A stretch of 64,000 bases of DNA, taken from Massospora cicadina (taxonomy: Eukaryota; Entomophthoromycota; Entomophthoromycetes; Entomophthorales; Entomophthoraceae). This document shows, one piece after another, positions 10,377 through 22,600 of the stretch (the first letter of the stretch is position 1; the number at the start of each line of letters is the position of its first letter). The stretch spans positions 1 through 64,000 of the forward strand of contig JAKSZP010002653.1 in assembly GCA_022478985.1 (NCBI GenBank), in the 5' to 3' direction. The notes beneath the pieces are model-generated. The model was not told where the DNA came from, made no database searches, and saw only the letters and a list, made by a program, of their open reading frames with translations. The position numbers and the translations under genes were made by a program.

Positions 10377-11314
10377 ATTGGGAGACTCTTAGAGAAAAGA
10401 GTAGAGATCTGAGTGGGGATCTAGAGAAGAAGGAGAAACAATAGGAATTGCTGCTGACTGTGTGTCAAACTGGAAAGACTGTCACCAGGGAATCCCAGAG
10501 AAGATCAGGTTGGACAGTATGAGGGAATGAATACCTATATCAAGACATCTCAAGTATTTTGAGCAGGAAACTTGGCTGAGCATTGGGATAAGAATAAGAA
10601 TTCCATTCAACTACAGATAATAGTTGTCATACTATTATCAACTGATAATATCAAATACTATATGTCGCGATTCCAATATGACTGGATGATAAGCTCTAAG
10701 TCAATATGGCGGAATGTATGGAATCTGCTGGAATCAAACTGGTACTGGTAATTCAAGCAATTCAAAATGAGGCATTTGGTAGTTTGAGAGGATTTATGCT
10801 GAGATTTGATACAAATGATAGTAAGTCAAAAAGGGAAGCTGAATAGAAGAGTACAAGCTGAGGATGCATCTGGCTGGGGAACTGAAGTATAAAGAGTCTG
10901 ATAGAAGATAAAAGGTTTAGAGGTTTTATGAGAAAAGGAGAGCGCAGATAAAAGCTGTGATTATATTATAATAAAAGTTAAAATAAGGGGCGATAGCTCC
11001 ATATATATTTTATTAGGTTTATTATAAAGTTGGCGATCCTCATATTGTCCAATTTGGTTTCTCAGTGGCTCATACCCTGTGCAAACCCAACTTGGCAGAA
11101 TCGAGACAAAATGCTGCGCATTTACACTATACAACGCGGTTGAATTGCACAAGAACTGAACCTTTGCAGTAATAAGTTTATAGTGGTTATTGACCAATAA
11201 TAACAAGACCCAATAAATTTTTACACTTTCCCTTTCAGATTGGCCACTAATTGTACCGCCTTCTGAGGAGAGGCATAGGCCTTTGGTGGTGGAGGCTTTT
11301 GAAATATCTTAAAT
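10377..11314. other. Decayed retroelement interior, no intact gene
   Basis: Plus-strand reading near 10690-10840 gives a stop-ridden string (MAECMESAGIKLVLVIQA) that could be the start of a gag-like protein behind the LTR at 9607, but I cannot support a family. The right part lies just downstream of the minus-strand gag-like frame. Confidence 0.3.
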
Positions 11315-11820
11315 CTATGCAAAGTTGTTCTTTTTTAAACAAAATCTGAAGATTTTGAATGTTGGATGGTCTAGGCTGGGGGTAGATTGGGGAAAGGCGT
11401 GTGGCAAACAGGGAGGGGCAGCAGCCGCCCATTTCTCATTCAAGGTATGCCCTAGGTCAAAGATCTGAGTGAGGGGCAAGGTCATAGGGTTTAATTTCCT
11501 TAAGGTTCTAAAGGGATGTACAATTCTGTGCAGCTTGATGTCTGGAACCTGAGGCCTTACATTACCCTTTCCTTGACAGGCATTGCTCATGCACCCTTCA
11601 GGGGCCTTTGAGAGGTAACAGTTCTTTTGAGGGGTGGGAAGTTTGATGGCAGCTAGGATGGCAGACTTAGGTGATGCAGACACAGGAGCATTTGGATTCT
11701 TCTTGTGAAATTCTCCAGTATCTTCCAACAATTGGTACAGTTCTTGGATGGACCCAGCTGTTATCTTAAGCTGTGTAACCCTTTCATGCCACCAGTTGGT
11801 GCACTTGGCGTTTAACCCAC
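11315..11820 (-). pseudogene. Gag-like or unknown retroelement protein fragment
   Basis: One open minus-strand frame of about 168 residues follows a TAA and reads TNWWHERVTQLKITAG, then IQELYQLLEDTGEFHKKN, a Pro/Lys-rich stretch and KAPEGCMSNACQGKGN. The sequence is hydrophilic and Trp-rich at the start. It sits 3' of an LTR-like region on the same strand (12790-13516), the usual place for gag. I recognise no named domain. No protease, integrase or reverse transcriptase follows before the opposite-strand LTR. Confidence 0.4.
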
Positions 11821-12789
11821 CTTAAATCCATTATCTTTTCTAACTCAATTTTTTGGGGCTCCCTCTACCATGTTGGGTTCAACCTCCTCAGGTTTCTTGC
11901 CCTTAAAAGGAGAGAATGAAGAAGCGTTCAAAGAGGCTTGTATTTCAAAGAAGGGGCAATTTAAGGTAATAAGCGCCGTTGTTCAGGACATTAGTAATAG
12001 AAAATGATCTTGCCCTTGTTTAAGCTAATTTTTAGCATGGTACTTTGAGGTGCAGATTCTTAGTTTCCACCATTACCAAATCCTATTCTTGATAATGGGG
12101 ATGCCTTACATCATTTTTATCTACAGACTGCTTGATGACTCTGGTTGATATACTCAGTCCATTTTGATTTTGTTGGTGGACCTTCTTGATGTGTGTGATA
12201 AAGGCATCTACTGCTGGAATATTACTACATGTTTGAGGTGCATTGGTGAAAGCAGGATTGTTTTTAAATTAGTATATATAGGGGACACCCCATTGACAAA
12301 TAGAGGGAATTTTTATATGAAAATTGGGCTAAAGGAAGGTCCACTGCCCAGTGTATCCTGCAAAGTATTTACATAGCACTGGAGATAATGCTCCAAGGGC
12401 TGATGTTGAGAATTTTTCATTCTCAATACTAGGCGACTCCATTAGTGTGCCAGGCCAAACAGTATGAAGACTGCTGGCCCTTGCTTTTTCACAATCATCG
12501 GTGACATTTCCCTATAAATTTGCATGGCAACCCACCAACCCAGCAGACCAACAACTTCTCCTTCTGAGGCATGACCACTCATTACAGCTCAGAGGTCCTC
12601 TCCTGGGACATGTCCAACAATTGTGGTTCAGCAGCCTCTATATTGATTCCCTCTGGTTTACTCCCCTTCAATCCTTCCAGCTTCCAGCATTGTGGCTGCT
12701 AGTTGCCCAAGTTCCCATGGGGTTTCCATCTAGTTCAAGGTTGGGAGTTTGTTGCGCCAACCACTCCAGGTGTTTTAACCCAGCACCTA
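11821..12789 (-). other. Leader or 5' gag region between LTR-2 and the gag-like frame
   Basis: Lower AT content than the surroundings, but no continuous frame on the minus strand. Plus-strand frames here look like shadows. Just after the presumed LTR end the minus strand has TGGCGCAACAAACTCC, which could be a tRNA primer-binding site. Confidence 0.3.
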
Positions 12790-12903
12790 ACAACTGGTGA
12801 TCTCGAGTCCCATTTCTACAAGCTAAGCTAACTACTGTTAATTAAAAACTTAATAAAGATGGGAAGACAGAAGATCAGAAGATATTTTTAAGAGGGAGCC
12901 AAA

Positions 12904-12913
12904 CTATTTATAG
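12904..12913 (-). promoter_or_regulatory. TATA-like box of LTR-2
   Basis: Minus strand CTATAAATAG sits between the repeat array and the gag-like region. Confidence 0.4.
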
Positions 12914-13082
12914 GCATTTCTTGCCTGTCCACATCATTGGCATTTATTGCCAGCATCATCAGCACTCACTGGTGGTTCTCCCTGCTTAGTATTTGTCAGC
13001 ATTCTCACAGGCAATAATCATCATCTTCAAATGTCTATGATTATGTGATCCTTGATCTGTCATAATCTGAATTAAATATATT

Positions 13083-13480
13083 GACATCCTCAGTATAAGT
13101 CGCCAGTGTCAAATTAAACCAAAATACTGTCAGGGATTCCACCCATAGTCTCATAAAGTCAAAATGCAGTTTGACTATTTAATTAATATTAAATAGTTCA
13201 GCATCCTTGGCATAAGTCAATGGTCCTCTAAGATTTTTTTTGCTGGAAATCCCACAATCATTTGAACATGGAGTTGGTGTGGGGATAAAAGCCTGCTGAT
13301 CTTAAACAATTAGTATTAATTAGTTTAATATTCTCAGCATAAGTCGCCAGTGTCAAAATTAACTGAAAGCTCTATCAGGATCATCTCCTGATATTTTTTG
13401 ATGTCAAATTTAAGCAATTCATCATCTCAATTGATAATATTAATTATCTCAACATCCTTGGCCTCAGTTGCCGGTGTTGA
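13083..13480 (-). repeat. Four diverged tandem units of ~116-129 bp
   Basis: A core reading GACACTGGCGACTTATRCTGAG on the minus strand recurs. On the plus strand the cores start at 13083, 13199, 13328 and 13450. Examples are GTATAAGTCGCCAGTGTC, GCATAAGTCAATGGTCC and GCATAAGTCGCCAGTGTC. Each core is separated by an AT-rich spacer rich in TTAATTA. The position upstream of a TATA-like box suggests U3 enhancer-like repeats; a small decayed satellite is the alternative. Confidence 0.65.
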
Positions 13481-13516
13481 GATCCACCAATTTTCTATTG
13501 GGGATGATGCCTGACA

Positions 13517-13937
13517 CTTTCTTGATCCTGAAAATCAAGACAGCTCAACCCAACCAAATGGGGAGCACAAATTGGGATATTATATTAAATAATGAATTGA
13601 AATTAGCAAACTAATCAGCAATCATCCTTAATTAATTATTATACTAATTTATGTTAATATGTGAGGAATATAACCTGGTTAAAAATATGACACTGGATAT
13701 ATAATTAAGCCAAGTTAATAGGTGTCCAACGCTAAACTTGAAATGTATACTTGATACTTATGATATGACAAATAGGGACTTTTTCCCTCTTCTGGCGGAA
13801 CTTAATCTAACTCTAAATTCAGAGGTTCTCATCCTTGGTTCAAATCATGCTGATTTAACGGAGATCTTTAAAGGTCTGATTCTCTTCTAAGGATATCCTA
13901 TCATTACTCTTTATCACACAAAAGAGTCACCAATTAG
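13517..13937. other. AT-rich spacer beside LTR-1 copy
   Basis: No coding frame seen. The part nearest 13937 shows weak similarity to the sequence following the LTR at 9607, so it may belong to the retroelement interior. Confidence 0.3.
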
Positions 13938-14646
13938 TGTATTAAAACAATAATAAACTGAAGATGAATAAAACTTAGAACAGATAGTGATCTTAATCTG
14001 CTTTATTGGTATAAAACCTAGGGTTTTTATAGAAATTTGGCACCCAAATCCTCAGTTGGTGCCTTAGTAATGAAATGGCAGCCGTTGCCATTTTATTCCC
14101 TCCAAGGTCTCTTCCAGCAATGAGCTTCTACATTGAGCTAAGGATTCATCCATCAAACATCCAAGAAACTTAAAATAGAAGGAGCTTGATAACGTTTCCC
14201 TTTCGTTTCTGCTCAATTACAGCAAATCAACCACATTTGGCTAGCAACCTACTTAGGTAATGGGACTCTTTACCCATTGTAGCAGGTTGCAAACTAACTG
14301 TTATATTTGTTAGTTGTAGGTGGCATCACTCGCCTCACAAATCCTAAATAAACTTGATCATTAAGTGATGAAACTTGACTGATCCCAATTAGCACATCTA
14401 GTAGTTAAATTGATTAACTATCAGATAAGTCAATTTTGTTGAAAACTCTACCCGATGAGATCTTAAGCATTCACACAGATTGACCCCAGCATATCTGAGC
14501 CTGACAAATTAACCCAAAATTTGCTGGCATTGTTAATTTAATATTAAAATCATCCAACATCCAAATCATCCACTAGTAGGACTTATCCACTAGCAAATCA
14601 GAAGACCCTCTAAACTAGGAAGCTGGTAAGTGGGCAAAATCCCAAC
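13938..14646 (-). mobile_element. LTR-1 family long terminal repeat, third copy
   Basis: The minus strand starts GTTGGGATTTTGCCC and follows the copy at 9607 through the CATCACTTAATGAT and CCCATTACCTAAGTAGG blocks. A TATA box (TATAAAAACC) lies at 14022-14031 and an AATAAAG further downstream, giving the U3-R-U5 order expected of an LTR. TTGGTGACTCTT follows its end. Whether it is a 5' LTR, a 3' LTR or solo is unresolved. Confidence 0.6.
14022..14031 (-). promoter_or_regulatory. TATA-like box of LTR-1 copy
   Basis: Minus strand TATAAAAACC lies about 90 bp before the presumed LTR end and ahead of an AATAAAG motif, as expected for an LTR promoter. Confidence 0.45.
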
Positions 14647-14649
14647 TTC

Positions 14650-16262
14650 CTGTTTCTTAGTATTTGATATTTGTTTGGACTAAATTCTTTAATGCGCTTC
14701 ATTCACTTTAATCCAGGTGTCAAATCATCTATTTAAGAACCTTAACTTTTGAGCCATTTGGCTTAAACAAGAGAAATATGCTTAATCTTTTTTGATAATC
14801 ATTTGCACCTTTCATTCCGACTTCATAGATGTAGAAATAAGGTGTAATACTCCCTTCTCAGGAGTGCACCTTTTCTTGAGGGCTGTTATAAAGGTAGTGT
14901 CTTCCAATCTTGTGACGATGTGTACTCTAGGAGCTTTGGATTCTGTACTTTTTGGTATATGTGTCACTATGTTCAATTTGACGTTAAGGTTGATGTATTT
15001 GATCCTGTAGAGGATTTAAATTTAGTTCCATTACCTTTAGAGTAAGTCTTTGTGTAAATCCAGTAGATAACTTTTTAAACCAACTTTATTATTCTCCAAG
15101 TTCACGTCTCAGATGTCCAGATCATGAATTTGTTGAAGAGCAGATGATTGTTAAGTTCTTAAGAGCTTGTTCTCATCTTCTAATACTTCAATGCGGTGAT
15201 TTAAGTCCTACTTCATCTCTTTGAATTCAGTGCTATGAGGAGGCTTGTCATTATTGGCTTTTAATTCTTCTGTGAGAGATTTCCAGCGTTTCTCAGCTTT
15301 GTTGAGGTTATAATAGACCTGATTAATGTTTTTACACTAGGTGATTTGCATCTCATATTGCTCAACAGTTTTGTTAAGTTGCCCAGTAATGAGATGAGGT
15401 GATATCTGAGTCACATGGGATTTCAGATCATGCCAACATGAGACACTCAGGAAACAACGTTGGGAGGTACTGATTGAATCTTGGAGGTTCAATGGGTCTC
15501 CAAATCATCAAGTCGTTGTAGGGCTTGTTCTAGTCAGGACTTGAGGAGCTTAAACTGTTCTTCCTCATTATGATGTTTAGTAGAAGCATAATCCATTTCA
15601 CCATGAGCTTTGGCATCTTGTCTTCAGAGCTCTTGGGCAAAGACATCATGTAGTATCATAATATTTTCATTCAATTCCATAACGCCCTTTCAATGTGAAG
15701 TTTCATATCTTCTTCCACACATTTGATAAAACTGAATCAATGATATCCATTTGATTATGGAGTTAAATGATATAGAGATGATTTACTTCAATCAGTTGGC
15801 GGATGTCCCCTATATTTTAAGGTGCTAAATTATATACCTTTAAAGGCCAATTTTAAGGCCCTTTTGGTATTGGTATGATGGTTGAGTTCCTCATTATGGA
15901 CTCCTAATATGGAACAATATGATAGAGCGCTGGGTGTACAAATGGCAGGATATAGTGTAATAAATTTGCACCTGAATTATATTCTCTGAGATAATATTAA
16001 ACATATAGCATCATGAGAGTCTTGTCCATGGAAGATGCCCTTTGTGGCTGTCTCTTTCTCCTGGGTTAATGAGTCCATGAAGTAAGTCTCAAACTCCTTC
16101 ATTGGAAATCCATGCTAGATGATTAGATTTGGAATTATTAATAGATTTTTTTGAACCTTTTTGAATGTTATGATGGTCAGACTTACCATTAAGTCATTTT
16201 CTTCACAATTTCCATTTTGCACTCAGTGGGTTACACTGTCAATTGATTTATCTTCCATGGCT
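14650..16262 (-). pseudogene. Decayed coiled-coil, gag-like protein
   Basis: The minus strand starts ATGGAAGATAAATC (MEDKSIDS) and runs through many stops and shifts. Readable pieces are FPMKEFETYFMDSLTQEKETATKG and, further on, charged heptad-like stretches NKAEKRWKSLTEELKANN and LNHRIEVLEDENKLL. The content suggests a coiled-coil capsid-like (gag) protein. It lies between a possible primer-binding site near 16365 and the minus-strand LTR-1 copy, which would suit a gag-only LTR element lacking pol. The family is not recognised and the protein is certainly broken. Confidence 0.4.
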
Positions 16263-18166
16263 CATTAATTAGGTGCAGGTATTGTTAAGCATTGGCTGAG
16301 CCCCTTTAGTGAGCACCATCCAGTTGGGCTTCCATTTTTGGGGCTTGGTTGCGCTGTGCCCAAGAATCCCAATAGTAGATACTCAAAGCAAACTAAGACC
16401 CATAAAAAGTATATTATTTATTTTTTAGAGTGCTAAGTCAAGCTTAGGTTCTATCAGCTAGAGTATCAATCCTATGGTAAGTACAGCAAAAGGACTTATT
16501 AGACCAAGTACTAAAAAGAGGTATAGGTTTAAAAGCATAACATTAGTGTAGTATAGAATAGGTATTTTTTACATGTCATATTTAAAAATATAAACCATAT
16601 ATAAGGAAAAGTATAAATAAAATTAATAAAGGGGGAAATCTAGATGGGTGGCTCTTGGTCAGGCAATGCATCCAATGTACAATGCCTCTTTAACATACTT
16701 TTGATAGGTTGAAAAGGTTTGTTGAATGTTAAAGTCAGATGAGATTTGGTATTGCTTAATTAATTACTGGGCACCTCCTGACTCTTACCCTTTTGCAGGT
16801 ATGCCTTATTTACTGCCTCATGAACCACCTAGTGTTTTGTTCGCCTTACATTTGATAATCCATCGTTTCAATTAAGCATGATCTTATCTTGGGTTATATT
16901 GGTCTCAAATTGATCTGATTGAAATTTACTAGTATTGAGGTGAGTCTTACTAACTCTCAATATCTTATATAATGAATCAAAGTGAAATATTTAACCCCCT
17001 TTTTGGTTCTTTGCACTGATTCTCTCATGGTAGTCTATTGCTCAATATTTTTCTCATTGTGTCTGATATTCTGATATCTGATACAGGTATAAGATGATAG
17101 ATTTATTAAGATGACCTTAAGCCATATTCTATCTAGTTTGGTCCACAAAAACAACTATCTATATGTAAGTGTCCCGCTGCAGCCATCAGGCTGAACAAGA
17201 CCTTCAATATTTTTAAACAGATAAAGAGAATGTCCCCAAACATTATTTCTGGATAAGATAGCAAACTTGAAGAACATCCTTGATGAGTGGTGGGTAGCCA
17301 CTCCGCATAATATGCTCACCCCAACCCAAGCCAGCAGGCTCCTCAACCCCTTCATCATTACAGAATCCACCATGTAGTACATAAATAAGATCAGGGTCAT
17401 TTACCAAGAGGTGCTCAACCATACTAGCAGATTGCAATTAAATTCTGTTAGGGGAAAAATCATTGTGCACAAATTGGAGGAAAACCCCTAAGCAAACAAA
17501 TTAATCACCCCATGGATGTGACAATTGTGTAAGCTCTTGTGGATGAGGCAACCCCAGAGGAGAATGGAGCAAAAAACTTGCTGATTGCAAAATTTGTTGA
17601 AAGCCTTCCAGTCAAAGTTATACCATATATCGGCCATATCATATTATGGAGGTCCCAGAAAAAAATGGAAAACTTAAGGAAACAACTATAAACAAGTTTT
17701 AAGGATCCCTGGGGATATCTAATTGCCACTTTATTTATAAAAGTATAAAAGTAACCCTCATACAATATTAACATAGCACTCTGCCTATAGTATAATATGG
17801 GTTACTTTTACTTTCCTTAATAGATCAGTATTTTCAAAAACCCAGTAAGGTCTAAAATTTGATCAAATTTTTGATAATTCTGCCCCTCAAAAAATCGCAA
17901 CAATTTATGGAGGGCTCCCACTCATTATTGTCAGTAATGGAAGTGGCTTTTTCCTAAGTATTCATCATATTTTCATCCCTTGATATGGAAAGCCAAGGAA
18001 TCCACCTTGGGGAGCTACCTCTACAACCCCACGCCTAAAATTATGTGAGCAAAGATCCCCTCCCAAATTAAATGTAAAGATGACTAAATCAATATGTTAT
18101 GCCCAAGACCAAATTGAAGAAAACATTGTGACAGATCATAACCTCAAAAAGGATATTTAAAGACTC
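16263..18166. other. AT-rich interval, possible LTR leader, no gene
   Basis: Near 16340-16370 the minus strand reads TTGGGATTCTTGGGCACAG, resembling the TTGGGAGACTCTT and TTGGTGACTCTT that follow the LTR-1 copies, so it could be the primer-binding region of the neighbouring gag-like element. The rest is stop-rich. Small minus-strand frames around 17155-17780 are isolated and unrecognised. Confidence 0.3.
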
Positions 18167-18182
18167 AAAATCAAAAATATGG
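18167..18182 (+). repeat. Target-site duplication, left copy, of B1
   Basis: AAAATCAAAAATATGG is repeated exactly after the B1 tail. Confidence 0.92.
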
Positions 18183-18277
18183 AAAAACTTTTCTTTCTTG
18201 TTGCAAACACTTTTGCAACCCATTCAATATAAGATTAAATCCAGTTTGATAATCTCATAGAGGGTTAGTCTGCGCCC

Positions 18278-19688
18278 ATGTCTGGGAGCAGTTGGGCAAG
18301 CAAAGCAAGAGGAGCAGGCGGAAGGCCCGCAGCCTCTAACGTTCAAAAACGCCCCGGAGAATCTGGCGGAATAGAAAAAAATTTAAAAAAACTGGCGGTC
18401 ACAATTTCCCCAGAGATACTCGCGTGGCAAGCATGATGCAACCAGTACATCAATATGCCACATTCCCAGCCACTTTTGTCAGTAGAATTCGGAGTCCGTG
18501 TGTATCTGGACATCCAAAAATGGCCCTATGGGAAAAATTTTGTGAAGATGTACACAAAATTTTCCCAACTACGGTGTACGTTGCACCTCACTCCATGTCG
18601 CGCAGTTGGCTGGACCTAGGTTTTGAAAGCAAAATAGCAGCAGATGAGGCTGCAGCGGTGCGCGTAGTGGTTGACCTCCCCGAAGGGCAATGGGTCATCA
18701 AAACTAAATGCACCAGATGGACAAAATCGAACCAAATTTTCCTCACATTTGACTTTTTGCCTACTACGGTAAAACGTGACATTTTGGAGCAACACCTGAA
18801 AGATGGTCTCGCCATATATGGCGAAATACAATCTTTTGAAATGCAACATTTCATGCTGATGCCACACCTGTGCACCGGCAAAGCCATCGCAGTTCTGACC
18901 CCATCTGAGGAGATCATGAAGGACCTAACCCAGATCCCGCACTCCACCTTTATTGACATCGCAGGGCACACCACCCACCCATTCTGGGTAACCGTGGACA
19001 GCGCGCCCCCCATTTGCACCCACTGTGACGCGTTCAGCCATAAGGCACACGCGTGCCCCATTAAAGAGGGCGTTATATTCCAAGAGCACCCCTCGGCGGC
19101 CATGGCCAGAGAGAGGCGCACTATGAACCAACTGCAAGCACCAAAGAGGCCTTCCCGTGGGGAGCACAAGGCTGCTACCTATTGGTAAAGCCCATCTCCC
19201 CGCAGGAGTGGAAGAAGGCCAAGCAGGCCCATAGGACTGCGGCCAAGGAAGCGGCAAGGTCGCCACCACCATCCCACACTCACAACGCCAGGAGGACATG
19301 GAGACCTTTGTGGCGGAAGCAACTTGGGAATCCATCACCCAATCAGATTGGGAGGCCAAAGCCTAACGGGCCACTCAATCTGAGGATCTGATGGGAGATT
19401 CGATCTCACCCAATCGCTGCACCCAAGCCCCGGTTGAAACTGACTTGGGACCTATCCCAACCAAAAAATTTTTTTGCCCCACTCGATGGTGCGCCCGAAC
19501 TTATCCGCACCACAAAAATTCGTCCGACGTCAGGAAAACAAAAAGTGAAGGCCAAAGCCAACGCAACTCTTTCTGCAAAAATTAACAAAAACCCTGATAG
19601 CGTTGCTGCTAATACCCGCGCTGCTGTGAAAGCCTGTGGGGACCTGGAAGAGGCTGGTTGGCCAGGGGACCCCACCCCTCACACCTAA
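18278..19688 (+). pseudogene. B1 ORF1 (RNA-binding-like, CCHC zinc knuckle), frameshifted
   Basis: The start ATG gives MSGSSWASKARG, and the same start is seen in B2. The frame breaks near 18425. A long frame then carries the first RRM-like half (SWLDLGFESKIAADEAAA), the second (FDFLPTTVKRDILEQHL, then GLAIYGEI), and a perfect C-x2-C-x4-H-x4-C knuckle at 19015-19056 (CTHCDAFSHKAHAC). The Lys/Ala-rich C-terminus is spread over further frames near 19182-19390 and 19434-19688; B2 keeps this part open. Expected length is ~470 residues. By analogy with ORF1 of L1-like elements it coats element RNA. Confidence 0.85.
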
Positions 19689-19693
19689 GGTGC

Positions 19694-22600
19694 ATGGGGG
19701 AAACCTTCACTCTAGGGATGCTGAATATCGCCAGACTCAAGGCCTCCCCGTCCCAGGCTAGGAAACTGAGTTTTTTACAAAAATAATTTACCTGTGGATA
19801 TCCTGGCCATCCAGGAAACCCACTGTCCACGAGGTTCCGAGGATGCTTGGAAAACAATGCTCCTACCATCCCTATCCTTGTTGGTGAAGCACTGTGGGGT
19901 GCTAATTCGGAAAAACAATTTTTAAATTTACATCTTCAGAAACATTCCTAAATGACCAAGTGCTCATTGTCACCTTCTCTTGGGCTGATGTTGCACACAC
20001 AATTGTCAACATTTACGCCCCAAACGGTGCACAAGAGCGTCAGGAATTTTTCTCGTCAGTCAAATCCCTCCCACTACCCCCCAATTCTTTCCTAATTGGT
20101 GACATGAACTGTTGGCTAACCTCACCAACAGACAGGTGGCCACCCTCACCCCACACCCACAGGGTCACGAAGAACTACGCATTCTAAAAGCCACCCTTGG
20201 GTTAATGGATATGCTGCCATGACATGCCCCACTGCTTGAAAACATGATGCGTCCCCACATCCACAATGGCCAATTAAGGTCCATGACCCGCATTGACCTT
20301 ATTATAGTGCCAGCGAAATTTCAACCCCACATCTCCCACTACAAAACAACAAAAATGGAATTCTCCGACCACCAACTGGTCTCGATAACATACCACTTAC
20401 CCGTCACAGTTGCAAAGGCCCCACATTGGTGCAAAATCCGCCCCCCAGAGCTTGCGTCGCCAGGATTTTCCATGTGGGTGGAAGAGGCAACTTTGGCAAA
20501 ATCGTTTGTTGCACCGTTTTGTGCGGACCCCATTTCCACATGGGCAACTTACATAAAAGACACCATCCGCCACTATCACCATCTCTCATCCAGATGCTCA
20601 CAAGCCACATTGGCGGTTATATCACGCGCGCTGGCGGAATTGGCCCACTTGGAGTCCAACATTCCAGCCTCAGGATATAGCCCTGCATGGGGCCAGAAGT
20701 GGGTGGAGGCAGCAGCACACCTCAACGCACTTGAAAGGCAACACAAACATCGGGTTTGTGTCCAATACAGGGCCACACGCATCACTAAAGGTGACAAGTG
20801 CACCGCATACTTCTTCAAAAAAATTTTGCACCACGCCAGAGTGTGGCCTGCACACAGGTGCAAAGATCGGATAATTCTATCATGGACACACCGGCCAAAG
20901 TGGCAATCAAAATGCAAAGATATTACTCCGAGTTATACCGAGCTGAACCAATTTAGTTGGCCGAAATGGCGGAATTTCTCGACAGAGCTCATATCCGCAC
21001 CATTTTCTGATACCCAGAAATAATGAATTTAATTACTCTGAACGAATTATGGACTACCATTCGTGGAGCGCCAAACTGAAAATGCCCAGGCCCAGATGGC
21101 ATTCCATATGAGTTCTACAAAAAATATTTTAAATACATATCCCCATTGCTGCTAGCCTCACTCAACCAAAGCCTGTTGGAAATGTGCCTCCTACCAGGAG
21201 GACATGAGGCTTTTACAGTCACACTCTTCAAGAAAGGGGATAGGCTAGACTTAGCCAACTGGCGCCCCATTTCTCTAACAAACACAGACACCAAAATTTT
21301 AACAAAAATCATGGCTAACCGTTTAGGGACTGTAGCATCTGCCACCATCTCTCCAGAACAATTTGGTTTCATCCCCAGAAGGTCGATTTGGGATAACGTG
21401 CACTCTGTGGCTAATGTGTGTCAGTCCACAGCCTCTGGGGCACTTGTATTCTTGGACCAACAAAAGGCCTATGATAGAGTAAACTGGGAATACCTTAGGG
21501 CCTGCCTCCAACAATTCCGCCTACCTCCCCGCTTCATTAACTGGGTGATGCTGCTCACGGAATCTGCAACAATGGCTGTGCGCGGCCCAGGTTTCCTAAC
21601 GGATGTAGTCCATCCTCAAGGGGCCTGCGACAAGGGGACCCCTGAGCCCACTCTTATACAACTTCAGCCTTGACCCACTACTGCGAAATGTGAATGCCCA
21701 ACTCACTGGGGTCCATGTGCCAGGCCAAACCCCAGTCAAGATGATGGCATTTGCAGATGATTGCGTGGTGGGGGTGTCTAATAATAAAGATGCACGCGCG
21801 CTTGAAGCCCTCATCCAGGAATATTCCCGGGTAAGCAACGCGGCACTGAACGCCTCCAAAACTGAAATCATCCTCCTTGGTCGGTTTCAGAACTGCTGGG
21901 CCCCAGCAAGTAGTTCCCAACCCAGCCCAGCTGCTCGCCCAAGTCCACGCCTTACTAACTCAAAACACACCACTCCACTGGTGCTCCCCTTTGTGCCGCG
22001 ACCTACCATAGGACCGGTACGCCATCTGGGCGTGTGGTTGGAGGCAGGAGGATACGCGTCAGCAGTAATGGAGGGCCATATACTGGACAACGTGATGAAG
22101 CGAATCGCCTCTCTCAGAGCCCACCCTACTACCCTCACTGGCAGGGTTGTTCTTGCCAACTCTATGCTCCTATCCAAAGTCTGGTTTGGAGCCCACGCCA
22201 TCCCCTTCTCCCCAAGCTTCTTCAAATCCCTGTATGCTTTGCTACAAGGTTGGCTTTGGTCAGGCCGCCCTCCACCAGTACGGCTAGAGGTCATGTTTGG
22301 CCCTCATCATCATGGTGGCATGGGCCTACTTGACTTCAAAGCCCATGCCGCCAAGATCCTAGGCACCTGGATTGCGGCCGTCACTGCTCCTACACTCCCA
22401 TCCCAACACTGGTCCCGCGCGGCCCACTCCAACTTCTCCCGAGCCTTGGGCCTCAACAACCCATCAAACCCCCACTCCCTGATGAAATACCTCGCATCAC
22501 ACACATCAGCCACAGGTCCTCACGGGACCAAAACCCACTACAAACGAATCCTACTCTCCATGCAAAGCGCAGAGTGGAGAATTCGTATTAGTGGACATAC

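Larger units (their letters stand above)
12790..13516 (-). mobile_element. LTR-2: candidate long terminal repeat with repeated U3
   Basis: The minus-strand reading starts TGTCAGGCATCATCCCC. It continues through four ~120 bp repeats, reaches a TATA-like CTATAAATAG, and then a TTATTAAG/AATTAA-rich stretch before a possible primer-binding site. That order (repeats upstream of TATA, then transcribed leader, then gag-like frame on the same strand) is typical of an LTR. No second copy lies in the window, so the call and both edges are tentative. Confidence 0.4.

Noticed and set aside
12501..12800. 99-codon plus-strand open frame rich in Leu.
   Set aside because: It lies opposite the leader/gag region of the minus-strand LTR-2 element and has no recognisable feature; probably a shadow frame.
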